From Photobacterium sp. SKA34 (GTDB lineage Bacteria > Pseudomonadota > Gammaproteobacteria > Enterobacterales > Vibrionaceae): 64,000 nucleotides of DNA. The stretch is taken from positions 569,185 to 633,184 of the forward strand of contig NZ_CH724141.1 of the NCBI RefSeq assembly GCF_000153325.1, in the 5' to 3' direction. Below, one piece after another: positions 8,862-16,451 of the stretch. Below the pieces are notes generated by a model, which searched no databases, had not been told where the DNA came from, and worked only from the letters and a program-made list of their open reading frames with translations. Numbering within the stretch: position 1 is the stretch's first letter; each line of letters starts with the position of its first letter. The position numbers and the translations under genes were made by a program.

Positions 8862-9014
8862 TTAACCCTGTTTTAATTGGCTATCTGTTAATGCCGTATA
8901 ATCAACGATAGCATCTAGTAGTCACTGTAAGAATTCTAGTGATTGCTCAAGAGCTCCTGAATGCTCTCGCACAATTACGTCTATCTGTTGTTGATAGTCA
9001 GATAAATGTCGCAT
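8862..9014 (-). pseudogene. Small gene of 51 codons with an internal TGA
   Basis: The ATG at 9014 has GAGG a few nt upstream. Thirty sense codons (starting MRHLSDYQQQ) are followed by TGA, then 19 more codons (LLDAIVDYTALTDSQLKQG) and TAA, with a terminator 30 bp later. The coding-like composition continues on both sides of the TGA, so a Trp codon changed to a stop is the simplest reading. I do not recognise the family. Some chance remains that only the 30-residue product is real, or that neither is. Confidence 0.45.
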
Positions 9015-9032
9015 AAAACCTCAACCTTTCGA

Positions 9033-9407
9033 CTAGTATTTTTCATTTAACACTTCATCACGTGCACGAGACCAGCCATTAGCATAACAAACCGCTATTT
9101 TGGCTTCTTTGTCAGATTTAATCATTGTAGTATCTTCATTAAGTTTTACTTGTAACTTTTGACATTGGGTATCGATAGCATTTTCATAATGCTCACCTTG
9201 ACTTGATAAGTTATAAACTTGATCTTTTGCCGTTGCTTCAGCTTGTTGGTAGCAATGAATCAAACCTTGTTCATCAAAGTTTTGGTTATTAATACATGAT
9301 TGAACAACAATCGAATTACCAGATATCTCTTCTGCATTGGCATAAGAAAAACATAAAGAAGATAACAGCGCGACTGATAGAGACACTTTTTTAATGAATG
9401 ATGACAT
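9033..9407 (-). CDS. Small secreted protein with four mature cysteines
   Basis: 124 residues with a clear signal peptide (SLSVALLSSLCFSYANA, cleavage about residue 25). Mature Cys occur at SCINNQ, HCYQQ, QCQKL and VCYANGW, which could form two disulfides in the periplasm. The spacing and the helical, polar sequence recall LprI/DUF1311-like periplasmic proteins, but I cannot assign the family. It lies between relic genes and the divergently transcribed sigma factor. Function unknown. Confidence 0.7.
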   Translation of the reverse strand: MSSFIKKVSLSVALLSSLCFSYANAEEISGNSIVVQSCINNQNFDEQGLIHCYQQAEATAKDQVYNLSSQGEHYENAIDTQCQKLQVKLNEDTTMIKSDKEAKIAVCYANGWSRARDEVLNEKY

Positions 9408-9687
9408 GTTTATAAACTCAATATTTATTTTTTTATAATACGACGATATATACTACTATGATATATAAGCAGCAATAAAAAAAGAAAAGTAAAAATAACA
9501 TTACGTTTTTTGATTGTTTAATATAGATATAAAGCCATTTAGTTTTAAAATACAACGCTCAAAACTTAAATATGACAAAAATGTTACAATTAATATTTTG
9601 CATTTTATTAACCTTTATATTTATATGCTTAACAATGCATTCACGGATTGATTGCAACACTACATTTATTTTATTAAGGAGAATAAA

Positions 9688-10548
9688 GTGGAAGCGACAA
9701 GTTTTGAGATAGATGTAGTACGCTTATATCTTAACGATATTTCGAATAAACCTTTACTTAGTAAAGATGATGAAATTCAATATAGTCGAAAGTCTTTAAC
9801 TGGTGATCCTGCTTCAAAAAAAATTCTTATTGAATCTAATTTAAGACTTGTCGTTAGCATTGCCAAAAAATATCGCGCTGCTAATCTCTCATTAAGTGAT
9901 CTCATTGATGAAGGTAACATTGGCTTAATGACCGCTGTGGAAAAATTCGATCCTGAAAAGGGATTTCGTTTTTCAACTTATGCTTCATGGTGGATTAAAC
10001 AAACCATTGAACGTGCTATTCACAATCAAAATAGAACCATTCGTTTACCAGTCAATATATCTAAAGAAATCAACACCTTACTTCGCACTCATCGTGAACT
10101 AATGAAATTAAACAATAATGAACCTACTCATGAAGATATAGCACAAGCACTCAACAAAGAAAGTAAAGAAATATCAGCCCTGTTCTCTAATGAAGTTAAT
10201 GTAGTTTCACTTGATCAAACCATTGGTGATAACGAAAACTCGCACACCATTGCTTATTTAGTGGCTGATGAACAAATAACATCACCGAGTGCGGAAGTAG
10301 ATAATGATGACATGATAAAAATCACGAACTTAGTACTAAATGGTATTAATAAAAGAGATAGAGAGATCATCTGTCGTCGTTTTGGACTGATGGGCTACGA
10401 GCCTCATACATTACAAGAAGTCGCTGACGCTGTTGGGCTAACAAGAGAACGCATACGCCAACTTCAAATAAAATCCTTAAATAGTTTAAAACGCTCACTG
10501 GCACGAGAAAATTATGATTTAGATATCTTATTTTCAAATATGGTTTAA
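9688..10548 (+). CDS. RpoS-like alternative sigma factor (sigma-38 paralogue, RpoQ-like)
   Basis: 286 residues from a GTG at 9688, chosen because AAGGAG lies 7 nt before it; the longer frame from 9652 has no such site. Region 1.2 ([20 protein letters not shown]), region 2 ([35 protein letters not shown]), region 3 and region 4 with the [23 protein letters not shown] are all present. Compared with RpoS of about 330 residues it lacks an N-terminal region 1.1. Aliivibrio carries RpoQ, a quorum-regulated RpoS paralogue that affects motility, chitinase and light. Equating the two is inference. It is monocistronic, with no anti-sigma gene beside it. Confidence 0.85.
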   Translation: MEATSFEIDVVRLYLNDISNKPLLSKDDEIQYSRKSLTGDPASKKILIESNLRLVVSIAKKYRAANLSLSDLIDEGNIGLMTAVEKFDPEKGFRFSTYASWWIKQTIERAIHNQNRTIRLPVNISKEINTLLRTHRELMKLNNNEPTHEDIAQALNKESKEISALFSNEVNVVSLDQTIGDNENSHTIAYLVADEQITSPSAEVDNDDMIKITNLVLNGINKRDREIICRRFGLMGYEPHTLQEVADAVGLTRERIRQLQIKSLNSLKRSLARENYDLDILFSNMV

Positions 10549-10861
10549 AAATAATGTAGAGTGTGATTCTATTTATATAGTAATCTGCTACATTTCTTTT
10601 CCAATAAAAATATAAACTGGACATCACACAGTTTCATTTAGACTGTATAGCATTAATTTTTTGGGAGGAATTTTAAGAGTACGGATGAAAGAGTGAAGTA
10701 CACTATGAAACTGTCGATAAAGATAGACAAATCATAATAGAGTTTAAGTCTATCTCAGCAATTAATACCAATAAGTTTATTAATTCAAATAACTTACAAC
10801 TCTTAAAGTTTGTTTGAACATTCTTGGAGTAGTATTGATGCTCATCATACAATTTTCATAT
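10549..10861. other. Intergenic region between the sigma factor and tRNA-Ser copy 1
   Basis: About 310 bp with no gene I can support. A good Shine-Dalgarno-like GGGAGGAAT at about 10662 precedes only a very short frame ending at 10697. No clear terminator for the sigma gene is visible. Confidence 0.4.
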
Positions 10862-10891
10862 AAAAAAACCTCGTCATTTCTGACGAGGTTT
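10862..10891 (-). terminator. Terminator of tRNA-Ser copy 1
   Basis: AACCTCGTCA pairs with TGACGAGGTT around a 4-nt loop, followed by seven T on the minus strand. The same hairpin follows the other two tRNA-Ser copies. Confidence 0.85.
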
Positions 10892-10897
10892 AAAATG

Positions 10898-10988
10898 TGG
10901 CGGAGAGATAGGGATTTGAACCCTAGATACGCTATAAACGTATGCCGGTTTTCAAGACCGGTGCTTTCAACCACTCAGCCATCTCTCC
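10898..10988 (-). tRNA. tRNA-Ser (anticodon UGA), copy 1
   Basis: 91 nt with encoded CCA. The acceptor stem GGAGAGAT pairs with ATCTCTCC. The D-arm GGCTGAGTGGTTGAAAG, the anticodon loop CTTGAAA (anticodon TGA), the long variable arm typical of class II tRNA and the T-arm GGGTTCAAATCCC are present. It reads UCN serine codons. Proteins predicted across it are tRNA readings, not genes. Confidence 0.97.
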
Positions 10989-10997
10989 ATGCCGCGA

Positions 10998-11026
10998 ATA
11001 CTACTCGCTATTTTTAATTATGTAAA
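10998..11026 (-). promoter_or_regulatory. Sigma-70 promoter of tRNA-Ser copy 1
   Basis: Minus strand TTTACA, 17-bp spacer, TAGTAT, followed by a GC-rich discriminator TCGCGGC just before the tRNA. That discriminator is typical of stringently controlled stable-RNA promoters. Confidence 0.8.
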
Positions 11027-11243
11027 TAAGCAGCCATTTGAATGATTAATAATGAAGCAAAACCGTAGATTTCCCTGAATCTCTGCCTATCATAAGGTTA
11101 CTCATCAACAATTCTTAAATTCTGATCATTTCTACACAGTAATGCTGCATAACTGGCAATTGCGTCGCAGAATGAAGGGAATATCATTAAAGCATTCGTG
11201 CAGATATCTCGCACATTTTCTTAGTGTAAAAGGATGCATTGCT

Positions 11244-11753
11244 ATGCCAGCTGAGACTACTTTTGATAATTCTGATTTACTTCATTCACTCATTTCTCGG
11301 CAGTCAGTGCTTGCGAATAATCGAATTCAATATATTGCTTATGCAGCAGCACTAGCTACACAAAATAGTGCCGTTCTACAACGTATCAAACAGCAAGTTG
11401 GTGATATTAATAGCTTACAATTCGCCGATATTAAACATGCTGTCATGCGTATGGCAATGACAAATAACTACTATATGGCAATTCAAAACTTACATTTATC
11501 TAATATCAAACAAACTAATGCGTTAGAACTCAAACCATTACATAGTTTAGATATCGATGATGAAACTGCTTACTACTATGCTTGCATTGCGGCATGTATG
11601 GTAAACCAAGGCTACAGTTGTTTAGATGGGCATGTTGATTTATTACGATCATTAAATGAGTCAGATGATGCAATAAATGCAGCCCTACGTTTAACCGCTT
11701 CAATTATGGGAATGGCTCAAGCTAATTTTATTAGCCAATATGCTGAATGCTAA
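11244..11753 (+). CDS. AhpD-like (carboxymuconolactone decarboxylase fold) protein with a degenerate active site
   Basis: 169 residues from the ATG at 11244 (AAAGGA 8 nt upstream); the longer frame from 11142 has no ribosome-binding site. The C-terminal half (CIAACMVNQGYSCLDGHVDLLR... AALRLTASIMGMAQ) aligns by eye with the AhpD core, which has a CxxC and a downstream His. Here the second Cys and the His remain, but the first Cys position is occupied by a non-Cys residue. The MAMTNNYYMAIQN motif also fits. AhpD proteins reduce peroxides through the Cys pair, so this one may lack that activity or work with one Cys. It stands alone. Confidence 0.65.
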   Translation: MPAETTFDNSDLLHSLISRQSVLANNRIQYIAYAAALATQNSAVLQRIKQQVGDINSLQFADIKHAVMRMAMTNNYYMAIQNLHLSNIKQTNALELKPLHSLDIDDETAYYYACIAACMVNQGYSCLDGHVDLLRSLNESDDAINAALRLTASIMGMAQANFISQYAEC

Positions 11754-11834
11754 AAAGATTAAGCATTAAAAATACTATACCTAAATAATAGATCTAAAAG
11801 TTAGGTATGAACTCATTATTCAAACCATCTCAAA

Positions 11835-11866
11835 ATTAGATCTGAATTTAACTATTCAGATCTAAT
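11835..11866. repeat. 13-bp perfect inverted repeat (hairpin)
   Basis: ATTAGATCTGAAT and ATTCAGATCTAAT with a 6-nt loop, about 80 bp after the AhpD-like stop codon. No T run follows on either strand, so it is not a standard terminator. It may be an RNA-stabilising hairpin or a protein site. Confidence 0.6.
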
Positions 11867-11956
11867 ACATCGAATAGAAGCCCCACTCTTAGTAATTTTT
11901 AAATCATAGCCTCTTGTTAGTTAAGGTACGACAGAATCGCTTGGTGATCACATATA

Positions 11957-11976
11957 AGTTAGCAAGAAAGCTAACT
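11957..11976. repeat. 7-bp inverted repeat
   Basis: AGTTAGC and GCTAACT with a 6-nt loop in the gap before the IS66 element. No associated gene or T run. Confidence 0.35.
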
Positions 11977-12009
11977 CATAATTGGACAAATATGAGCTAG
12001 CGATAAAAT

Positions 12010-12042
12010 CTAGGTCATCAAAGCTACTAAGTGGCTTTCATT
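12010..12042 (-). pseudogene. Detached last codons of the HAD phosphatase gene
   Basis: On the minus strand, the target duplication AATGAAAG is followed by codons for HLVALMT and TAG. Joined to the fragment beyond the IS66 element, this restores a natural HAD C-terminus (SLSDFNESHLVALMT). It shows the element split the gene near its 3' end. Confidence 0.8.
12035..12042. repeat. Left 8-bp target-site duplication of the IS66 element
   Basis: CTTTCATT directly abuts the element's left end and is repeated exactly at 14435-14442. Eight bases is the size made by IS66-family transposition. Confidence 0.9.
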
Positions 12043-12076
12043 GTAAACGCCCCATGAACCCACGGGGCGATATTTG

Positions 12077-13624
12077 TTAGTGTTTGAGGTTCCAAGGTAG
12101 GAGTGCATCGATATCGGGCTCAGCTTTCGCGAGCTCTTTCATGCACTTGACCATGTAGTCGTAGAGGATAAGGCCGTTGGCTTTCGCAGTCTCGACGATG
12201 CTGTAAAGCATCGCACTCGCATCAGCACCATTTGGCGTGTTCGAGAACAACCAGTTCTTTCTGCCAATGACCAGCGGTTTAATTGCGCGTTCAGCGCGGT
12301 TATTGTCTATCGATAAGTGACCGTCATCGATATAGCGGATCACCTTCGGCCATTGGCCGAGCGTGTATTTTATCGCTTTACCCAGCGGGCTAGACGCTAT
12401 CACTTGTTGAGATGTCATCCACTCGTACAACTCGTCCAGTATCGGTTTGCTATGCAGTTGACGTTCTGCTTTTCGTGTTTCGACAGTCGCACCTTTTAAG
12501 CGCGATTCTATCCCATAGAGCTTCTGGATTTTGGCCAGCGCTTTATCTGCTTTGCCTGACTTACCTTTACCTTGAAGCTTCTTAGCCTCCATGAACTTTC
12601 GCCGTGCATGTGCCATGCAGCCAACATTGGTGACGTGATAAAGACCATCATAGGCACCATAGCCATCGGTTTGTAGATAACCACTGTAATCCCCCAAGAA
12701 GGCAACAGGGCATGCCCTCGCGCGACTGTTTTGATAGTCGTACAAGGCAATATTCTTCACATTGGGGAGTGCGGCTTCTGGCGAGTCTGCGCCCGAGCAG
12801 TAGAGCCACATGTAACACTGTTTTTCTTCCTTGAGAACATTGAGTGGCGTTTCATCCGCCTGGACCACCACTTGTTGAAGTAGGTGCTCTTTTAGAGCGG
12901 CATAGAGTGGTTTGAACTTCTCACTAACTTGGATAACCCATCTGGCCATAGTGGTTCGTGATAGCTCGATTCCCGACTGGGTAAACAGCGACTCTTGGCG
13001 GTAAAGTGGCATCGCGTACTGGTATTTGCCAAGAATGATGTTGGCAAGCAAGCTTTCTGTGGCAAAGCTCTTCGGGATAATGCTTTGCGGTGCTGGCTTT
13101 TGAACGATGTGATTGCTGTCTTCAGTTTGCTCGCACTGGCGGCAAGCATATTTAGGGCGAACATATTCCAGCACTTTGAGTACGGCTGGCGAAAACTCCA
13201 GCTTTTCACTGCTGTCTTCACCGATTTTATGCAGGTCATGATTGCAGCATGCACACTGCTTTTCATGGTCGTCTAAATCAAGTTCGATAACTTCACGAGG
13301 TAAGGTCTTTGGAAGAGGCTTACGCTTACCGCGTTTCTTCGTTGTGGTTGTGGTGGTCGTCGTAACCTCAACCTCTTCTTCCTTAGCGGCTTCACATTCC
13401 GCTTCGTTGAAGAGGTCACCTTGAGATTCATCGTAGGGCTTTAACGCCTCCGAGCGTTTTGCGAACTGGCGGTCGAAAGCCAGTTTGAGTTGCTCAAGCA
13501 GAGATTGACGCTCTTGTTTCCACTGAGATTCGCTGTGTTTTTGCAACGCCAACAACTCTTTCACCATCGCTTGTAGCTCGGCAACATCTTGGCTTTCTGG
13601 GTTGATATTTGGCGTCTTTTTCAT
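12077..13624 (-). CDS. tnpC: IS66 transposase TnpC
   Basis: 515 residues, full length. The N-terminal helical region is followed by a run of Thr and a basic patch (about 88-105), a zinc-finger-like CACC...CRQC region at about 124-165, and the DDE catalytic core. Visible catalytic residues are Asp in VVQADETPLN, Asp in LQTDGYGAYDGL and Glu in NNRAERAIKPLVIGRKNWLF. The C-terminal tail LLPWNLKH is the usual IS66 ending. It works with TnpA and TnpB in transposition. No frameshift is seen. Confidence 0.96.
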   Translation of the reverse strand: MKKTPNINPESQDVAELQAMVKELLALQKHSESQWKQERQSLLEQLKLAFDRQFAKRSEALKPYDESQGDLFNEAECEAAKEEEVEVTTTTTTTTKKRGKRKPLPKTLPREVIELDLDDHEKQCACCNHDLHKIGEDSSEKLEFSPAVLKVLEYVRPKYACRQCEQTEDSNHIVQKPAPQSIIPKSFATESLLANIILGKYQYAMPLYRQESLFTQSGIELSRTTMARWVIQVSEKFKPLYAALKEHLLQQVVVQADETPLNVLKEEKQCYMWLYCSGADSPEAALPNVKNIALYDYQNSRARACPVAFLGDYSGYLQTDGYGAYDGLYHVTNVGCMAHARRKFMEAKKLQGKGKSGKADKALAKIQKLYGIESRLKGATVETRKAERQLHSKPILDELYEWMTSQQVIASSPLGKAIKYTLGQWPKVIRYIDDGHLSIDNNRAERAIKPLVIGRKNWLFSNTPNGADASAMLYSIVETAKANGLILYDYMVKCMKELAKAEPDIDALLPWNLKH

Positions 13625-13683
13625 GGCATTTATTATACTAAAGTCATGCCGTTAACGCTTGGTGGATATAGCTTTATTATCGA

Positions 13684-14037
13684 TTAAGTCATTGTAAAAT
13701 CGTTTATTTGAACGGGTTTATGGCCGATAATCGTGAAGCCAGAAAGCAGTCTATCAAGCTCGCATTGAGTCAGGGTAAACACGTCATTTTTCTCTTTTGA
13801 CGGCCATTTATACTTGGCTTTTTCAAGGCGTTTATACCAAAGTGCAAAGCCTGTTTTATCCCAGTACAACACTTTGATTTTGTCGCGCTGTTTATTGGTA
13901 AACAGGAATAGTGCGCCGCTTCCCAAGGGTAAATCGGTGTCACTTTCGATAATCGCCGCGAGGCCATTGATGGACTTTCTAAAATCGACACTCTCACGAT
14001 ACAGATAAATATCTGGTGCACTTAGCATATGTTTCAT
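13684..14037 (-). CDS. tnpB: IS66 accessory protein TnpB (Orf2)
   Basis: 117 residues. It contains the family pattern IYLYRESVDFRKSINGLAA and later FLFTNKQRDKIKVLYWDKTGFALWYKRLEK. It is required for IS66 transposition, though its biochemical role is not defined. The start overlaps the tnpA stop by 4 bp (ATGA), consistent with coupled translation. Confidence 0.95.
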   Translation of the reverse strand: MKHMLSAPDIYLYRESVDFRKSINGLAAIIESDTDLPLGSGALFLFTNKQRDKIKVLYWDKTGFALWYKRLEKAKYKWPSKEKNDVFTLTQCELDRLLSGFTIIGHKPVQINDFTMT

Positions 14038-14354
14038 GACAAGGCTCCAATGAGTTCTGCCAGGTAGGCAGCGGGCGTGCCTTGAGGAATACTCAGCTCA
14101 ACGTCGTTGACAAAAAGTGTCATATTCGCGGTAGGTATTTGCGTCATATGGTAACGTGTTGTCTGCTCTACAACGTTTGCTTTGACGAAGCCGTTAGTCT
14201 GTGGTGTTTGAAGGTGTGTTAACTGTTGGCGTTTGGCATGAAACGTGGAAAGACTTAATCCGTGATGTTCACAAAAAGCACGTTGAGTGAGTTGGCTGGA
14301 TTCATAACACTCAAACAAAGTCTGCCATTCTTGATTGGTACGTCGTGTTGCCAT
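14034..14354 (-). CDS. tnpA: IS66 accessory protein TnpA (Orf1)
   Basis: 106 residues. The N-terminal helix-turn-helix-like part (WQTLFECYESSQLTQRAFCEHHGLSLSTFHAKRQQL) is typical of IS66 Orf1, which is thought to bind the element's DNA. It is the first gene of the element, about 80 bp inside the right end. Confidence 0.93.
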   Translation of the reverse strand: MATRRTNQEWQTLFECYESSQLTQRAFCEHHGLSLSTFHAKRQQLTHLQTPQTNGFVKANVVEQTTRYHMTQIPTANMTLFVNDVELSIPQGTPAAYLAELIGALS

Positions 14355-14430
14355 TTTAAATCTCCTTTGGATTGGAGATTTGATCTTATTCTTCGAGTAA
14401 AGTGATTAGAATGCGGTGTTTATGGCACGC

Positions 14431-14907
14431 TTACCTTTCATTGAAGTCAGACAAACTCTGTAGCTTTAAGTGTGATTCGGAAAAATATTGCTGATATTTG
14501 TCTGGGTGGGGAACAACGATGGTTTTGATGTTTGCTCTTGTTGCTGCGAGCATTCCTGAGTACGAGTCTTCAAACGCAATACAGTGTGTAGCTTCAACAC
14601 CCAACTTATTGACTGTTGATAGATAGACATCTGGCTCTGGTTTACCTTTTTTTACGTCGTCAGAAGACGATATCGCATCAAAGAAACTTGCTATTCCTAA
14701 CTTATTTAATATGACTGGAATAAGTTGATGCGGCGAGTTTGTAGAAAGTCCTATCTTTATACCTTTGCTTGCGAGCAAGGAGAGAGTTGTGCTCACACCT
14801 TGTAACTCGCTTCCCCTTTCTTCAACTAAAGCCTCAACCCTATTTATGACTGCATTCTCCACCTCATCTAGACGCAGGCCAGACCAAGGGTAAAGATGCG
14901 AACTCAC
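14431..14907 (-). pseudogene. HAD family phosphatase gene (YniC-like) truncated at both ends
   Basis: The frame from 14907 covers the cap domain and the HAD core: motif II (IGLSTNS), motif III Lys (KKGKPEPDVYL) and motif IV (CIAFEDSYSGMLAA). It lacks the first 70 or so residues with the catalytic DxD. The upstream side runs straight into the tRNA-Ser copy 2 terminator region, with a stop codon in frame. The 3' end is cut by IS66, which supplies a TAA after one extra Arg. E. coli YniC, a sugar-phosphatase, is the model for the intact form. This product cannot be catalytic. Confidence 0.85.
14435..14442. repeat. Right 8-bp target-site duplication of the IS66 element
   Basis: CTTTCATT, identical to 12035-12042. 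Confidence 0.9.
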
Positions 14908-14924
14908 AGTTTGAATTTAAGATG

Positions 14925-14955
14925 CAAAAAAGCCTCGTCATTTCTGACGAGGCTT
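14925..14955 (-). terminator. Terminator of tRNA-Ser copy 2
   Basis: AAGCCTCGTCA pairs with TGACGAGGCTT around a 4-nt loop, followed by six T on the minus strand. Confidence 0.85.
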
Positions 14956-14961
14956 GAAATA

Positions 14962-15052
14962 TGGCGGAGAGATAGGGATTTGAACCCTAGATACGCTATA
15001 AACGTATGCCGGTTTTCAAGACCGGTGCTTTCAACCACTCAGCCATCTCTCC
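14962..15052 (-). tRNA. tRNA-Ser (anticodon UGA), copy 2
   Basis: 91 nt with encoded CCA; as far as I can read, identical to copies 1 and 3. The anticodon loop is CTTGAAA. Confidence 0.97.
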
Positions 15053-15061
15053 ATGGCGCGA

Positions 15062-15090
15062 ATAATACGGAGATAATGTGTGGTTGTATA
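15062..15090 (-). promoter_or_regulatory. Sigma-70 promoter of tRNA-Ser copy 2
   Basis: Minus strand TATACA, 17-bp spacer, TATTAT, then discriminator TCGCGCC. Confidence 0.75.
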
Positions 15091-15192
15091 TACCCACTCT
15101 GGTTAAGTGGTTACTATTACAACGTTATCTAACGATTTAATCTTTCAGCAAGATAAAACACAGAGTAATTGCTTATTCTTTATACTATCTCA

Positions 15193-15822
15193 CTAAATCT
15201 CTGACTCTAACTGTAAGAGATAACTTTTCATAAACTCGATCCTTTTAACCGCTTCAATCTTTGCTGTGTCTGTTTGCATGGTGTCAGCTAAATCGAGTAA
15301 CTTAATATAAAAGTGATCGAGGGTATATGTCGTATCATCTGGTTGTCGTTTTTTACAAAAAGGATCCTCAAGAGCATACAATGGTCGACCTAAAGCTGTA
15401 CCAACCTGAATACACCGTGTTAAACCTATCGCGCCAAGTGCATCTAACCTATCAGCATCTTGAACAATTTTTGCTTCCAATGTTAACGGCTTAATATCAG
15501 CACTAAAGCTATGTGCCATAATCGCATGATGAATATCGTCATGATGTTCAAGTAGTAACTGTTTATCAGATAAAAATTCGATCGCTTTATTAGCTGCAAG
15601 TGTTGAAGCTTGTTTTCTACGAGGATCATTTTTAGCTACGGCAACACAGTCATGTAAATAGGCCGCAGCCAAAATAATGTTCAATTGTGCTTGCTCTTGC
15701 TTAGCAAGCTGTTTTGCTACTTTCACCACACGTAAAACATGCGCTTGATCATGCGCCGCATCTGCACTACTCAACAGCTCAAGTTCTGTCGTTAATATTG
15801 ATTCTAATGTCTTGAGATGCAT
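15193..15822 (-). CDS. HD-domain phosphohydrolase, YedJ-like
   Basis: About 209 residues from the ATG at 15822, which has GAGG 7 nt upstream; the frame extends 7 codons further. HD motifs: H of AAHDQAHVLRV, HD of AAAYLHDCV, and the downstream IVQDADRLDALGAIGLTRC. The blocks KNDPRRKQAS and AHSFSADIKPLTLEAKIVQDADRL match E. coli YedJ closely. HD proteins are metal-dependent phosphohydrolases; YedJ's substrate is not known to me. It follows a minus-strand hypothetical gene, separated by a hairpin. Confidence 0.9.
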   Translation of the reverse strand: MHLKTLESILTTELELLSSADAAHDQAHVLRVVKVAKQLAKQEQAQLNIILAAAYLHDCVAVAKNDPRRKQASTLAANKAIEFLSDKQLLLEHHDDIHHAIMAHSFSADIKPLTLEAKIVQDADRLDALGAIGLTRCIQVGTALGRPLYALEDPFCKKRQPDDTTYTLDHFYIKLLDLADTMQTDTAKIEAVKRIEFMKSYLLQLESEI

Positions 15823-15841
15823 ATCATAGCCTCTTATAATC

Positions 15842-15864
15842 AAAAGCCGACATCATGTCGGCTT
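15842..15864 (-). terminator. Hairpin between the acidic protein gene and the HD hydrolase gene
   Basis: AAGCCGACA pairs with TGTCGGCTT with a very short loop, followed by TTTTG on the minus strand. It may end the upstream gene or attenuate read-through into the HD gene, whose start is only 20 bp further on. Confidence 0.6.
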
Positions 15865-15894
15865 CAATAGGTATCTTTATTTATGCGACGAGCA

Positions 15895-16209
15895 TTACTC
15901 TTCGTCAAACTCTTCATCATCGAATTCGACAACAAAGTTATCTTCTAAGTAATCAACAACACAACCAACAGCAGCTGATGATACTGAGAATGTATTTGGT
16001 TCTACACCTGTTTGCTTAGACATTTCAAGTACAGCCAGTGCGGTATGCTCGTCATTAAAGCCAACATCAAACTTTTTAGCGATATCGCAGCTTGTTTGAT
16101 AAAGCTCATCCGTTAAGATGACCTCGCCATAGTATTCGCCATCGTCTAAATCAAAATTATCAACCAGTACTTCTATAATGATCTCGTAGTAATTTTGAAA
16201 ATCCATCAC
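15895..16209 (-). CDS. Small acidic hypothetical protein
   Basis: 104 residues, strongly acidic, with a C-terminal tail rich in Asp and Glu. It has no signal peptide or membrane segment. The middle part (TALAVLEMSKQTGVEPNTFSVSSAAVGCVVDYLEDNF) looks helical. I do not recognise a family. It is transcribed towards the HD hydrolase gene, with a hairpin between them and another hairpin in its own leader (16233-16253). Confidence 0.6.
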   Translation of the reverse strand: MMDFQNYYEIIIEVLVDNFDLDDGEYYGEVILTDELYQTSCDIAKKFDVGFNDEHTALAVLEMSKQTGVEPNTFSVSSAAVGCVVDYLEDNFVVEFDDEEFDEE

Positions 16210-16232
16210 TTAACCTTTTTAACCAATAAAAT

Positions 16233-16253
16233 AAGCAGAAAAGCGTTCTGCTT
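16233..16253 (-). promoter_or_regulatory. Terminator-like hairpin in the leader of the acidic protein gene
   Basis: On the minus strand AAGCAGAA pairs with TTCTGCTT, followed by ATTTTATT, about 25 bp before the start codon at 16209. No minus-strand gene lies upstream to be terminated, so a leader attenuator is possible. The T tract is broken and the case is weak. Confidence 0.35.
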
Positions 16254-16416
16254 GAAGATCGTTATAGTTTCATAATCTTGTTTTACACACAATAAAACAA
16301 ATACACCATAATAAGTGGATGACTAGTCTTAGCAGAGCATGCTTAAAAATATAGCACCAAACATCAAATCATTACTCTTAAGCTAATTTATAATAAAATC
16401 ATTAAAACCCAAGCAC

Positions 16417-16431
16417 TAGACGACTGGTCTA
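16417..16431. promoter_or_regulatory. Palindromic operator in front of tetR
   Basis: TAGACGACTGGTCTA (TAGAC, 5-nt centre, GTCTA), 20 bp before the TetR start codon. The identical 15-mer occurs at 17146 before the reductase gene. It resembles the NemR-type box of E. coli (TAGACC/GGTCTA). Very likely the binding site of the adjacent regulator. Confidence 0.85.
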
Positions 16432-16451
16432 ATTTATTCTATAGTGACTTC

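Larger units (their letters stand above)
12043..14434 (-). mobile_element. Complete IS66-family insertion sequence
   Basis: 2392 bp. The ends start GTAAACGCCCCATGAAC at the left and, on the other strand, GTAAGCGTGCCATAAAC at the right, an imperfect inverted repeat with the GTAA terminus of the family. It is flanked by identical 8-bp duplications. It carries the standard set tnpA, tnpB and tnpC in one direction, all uninterrupted, so it looks recent and possibly still mobile. It sits in a HAD phosphatase gene, 9 codons before the original stop, between tRNA-Ser copies 1 and 2. Confidence 0.95.

Noticed and set aside
8862-9014. Selenocysteine at the internal TGA
   Set aside because: No SECIS-like hairpin directly after the TGA and no selenoprotein family match; a Trp-to-stop mutation is simpler.
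10814-11017. 67-codon frame across tRNA-Ser copy 1 (and a twin at 14896-15132)
   Set aside because: They are readings of the tRNA sequence itself; the same peptide appears at both tRNA copies and has no gene signals of its own.
12892-13266. Extra frames within the IS66 tnpC region
   Set aside because: Overlapping readings in other frames of an intact transposase gene.
13242-13424. Frame with a long valine run
   Set aside because: It is the complementary reading of the Thr-codon repeat in TnpC on the other strand.
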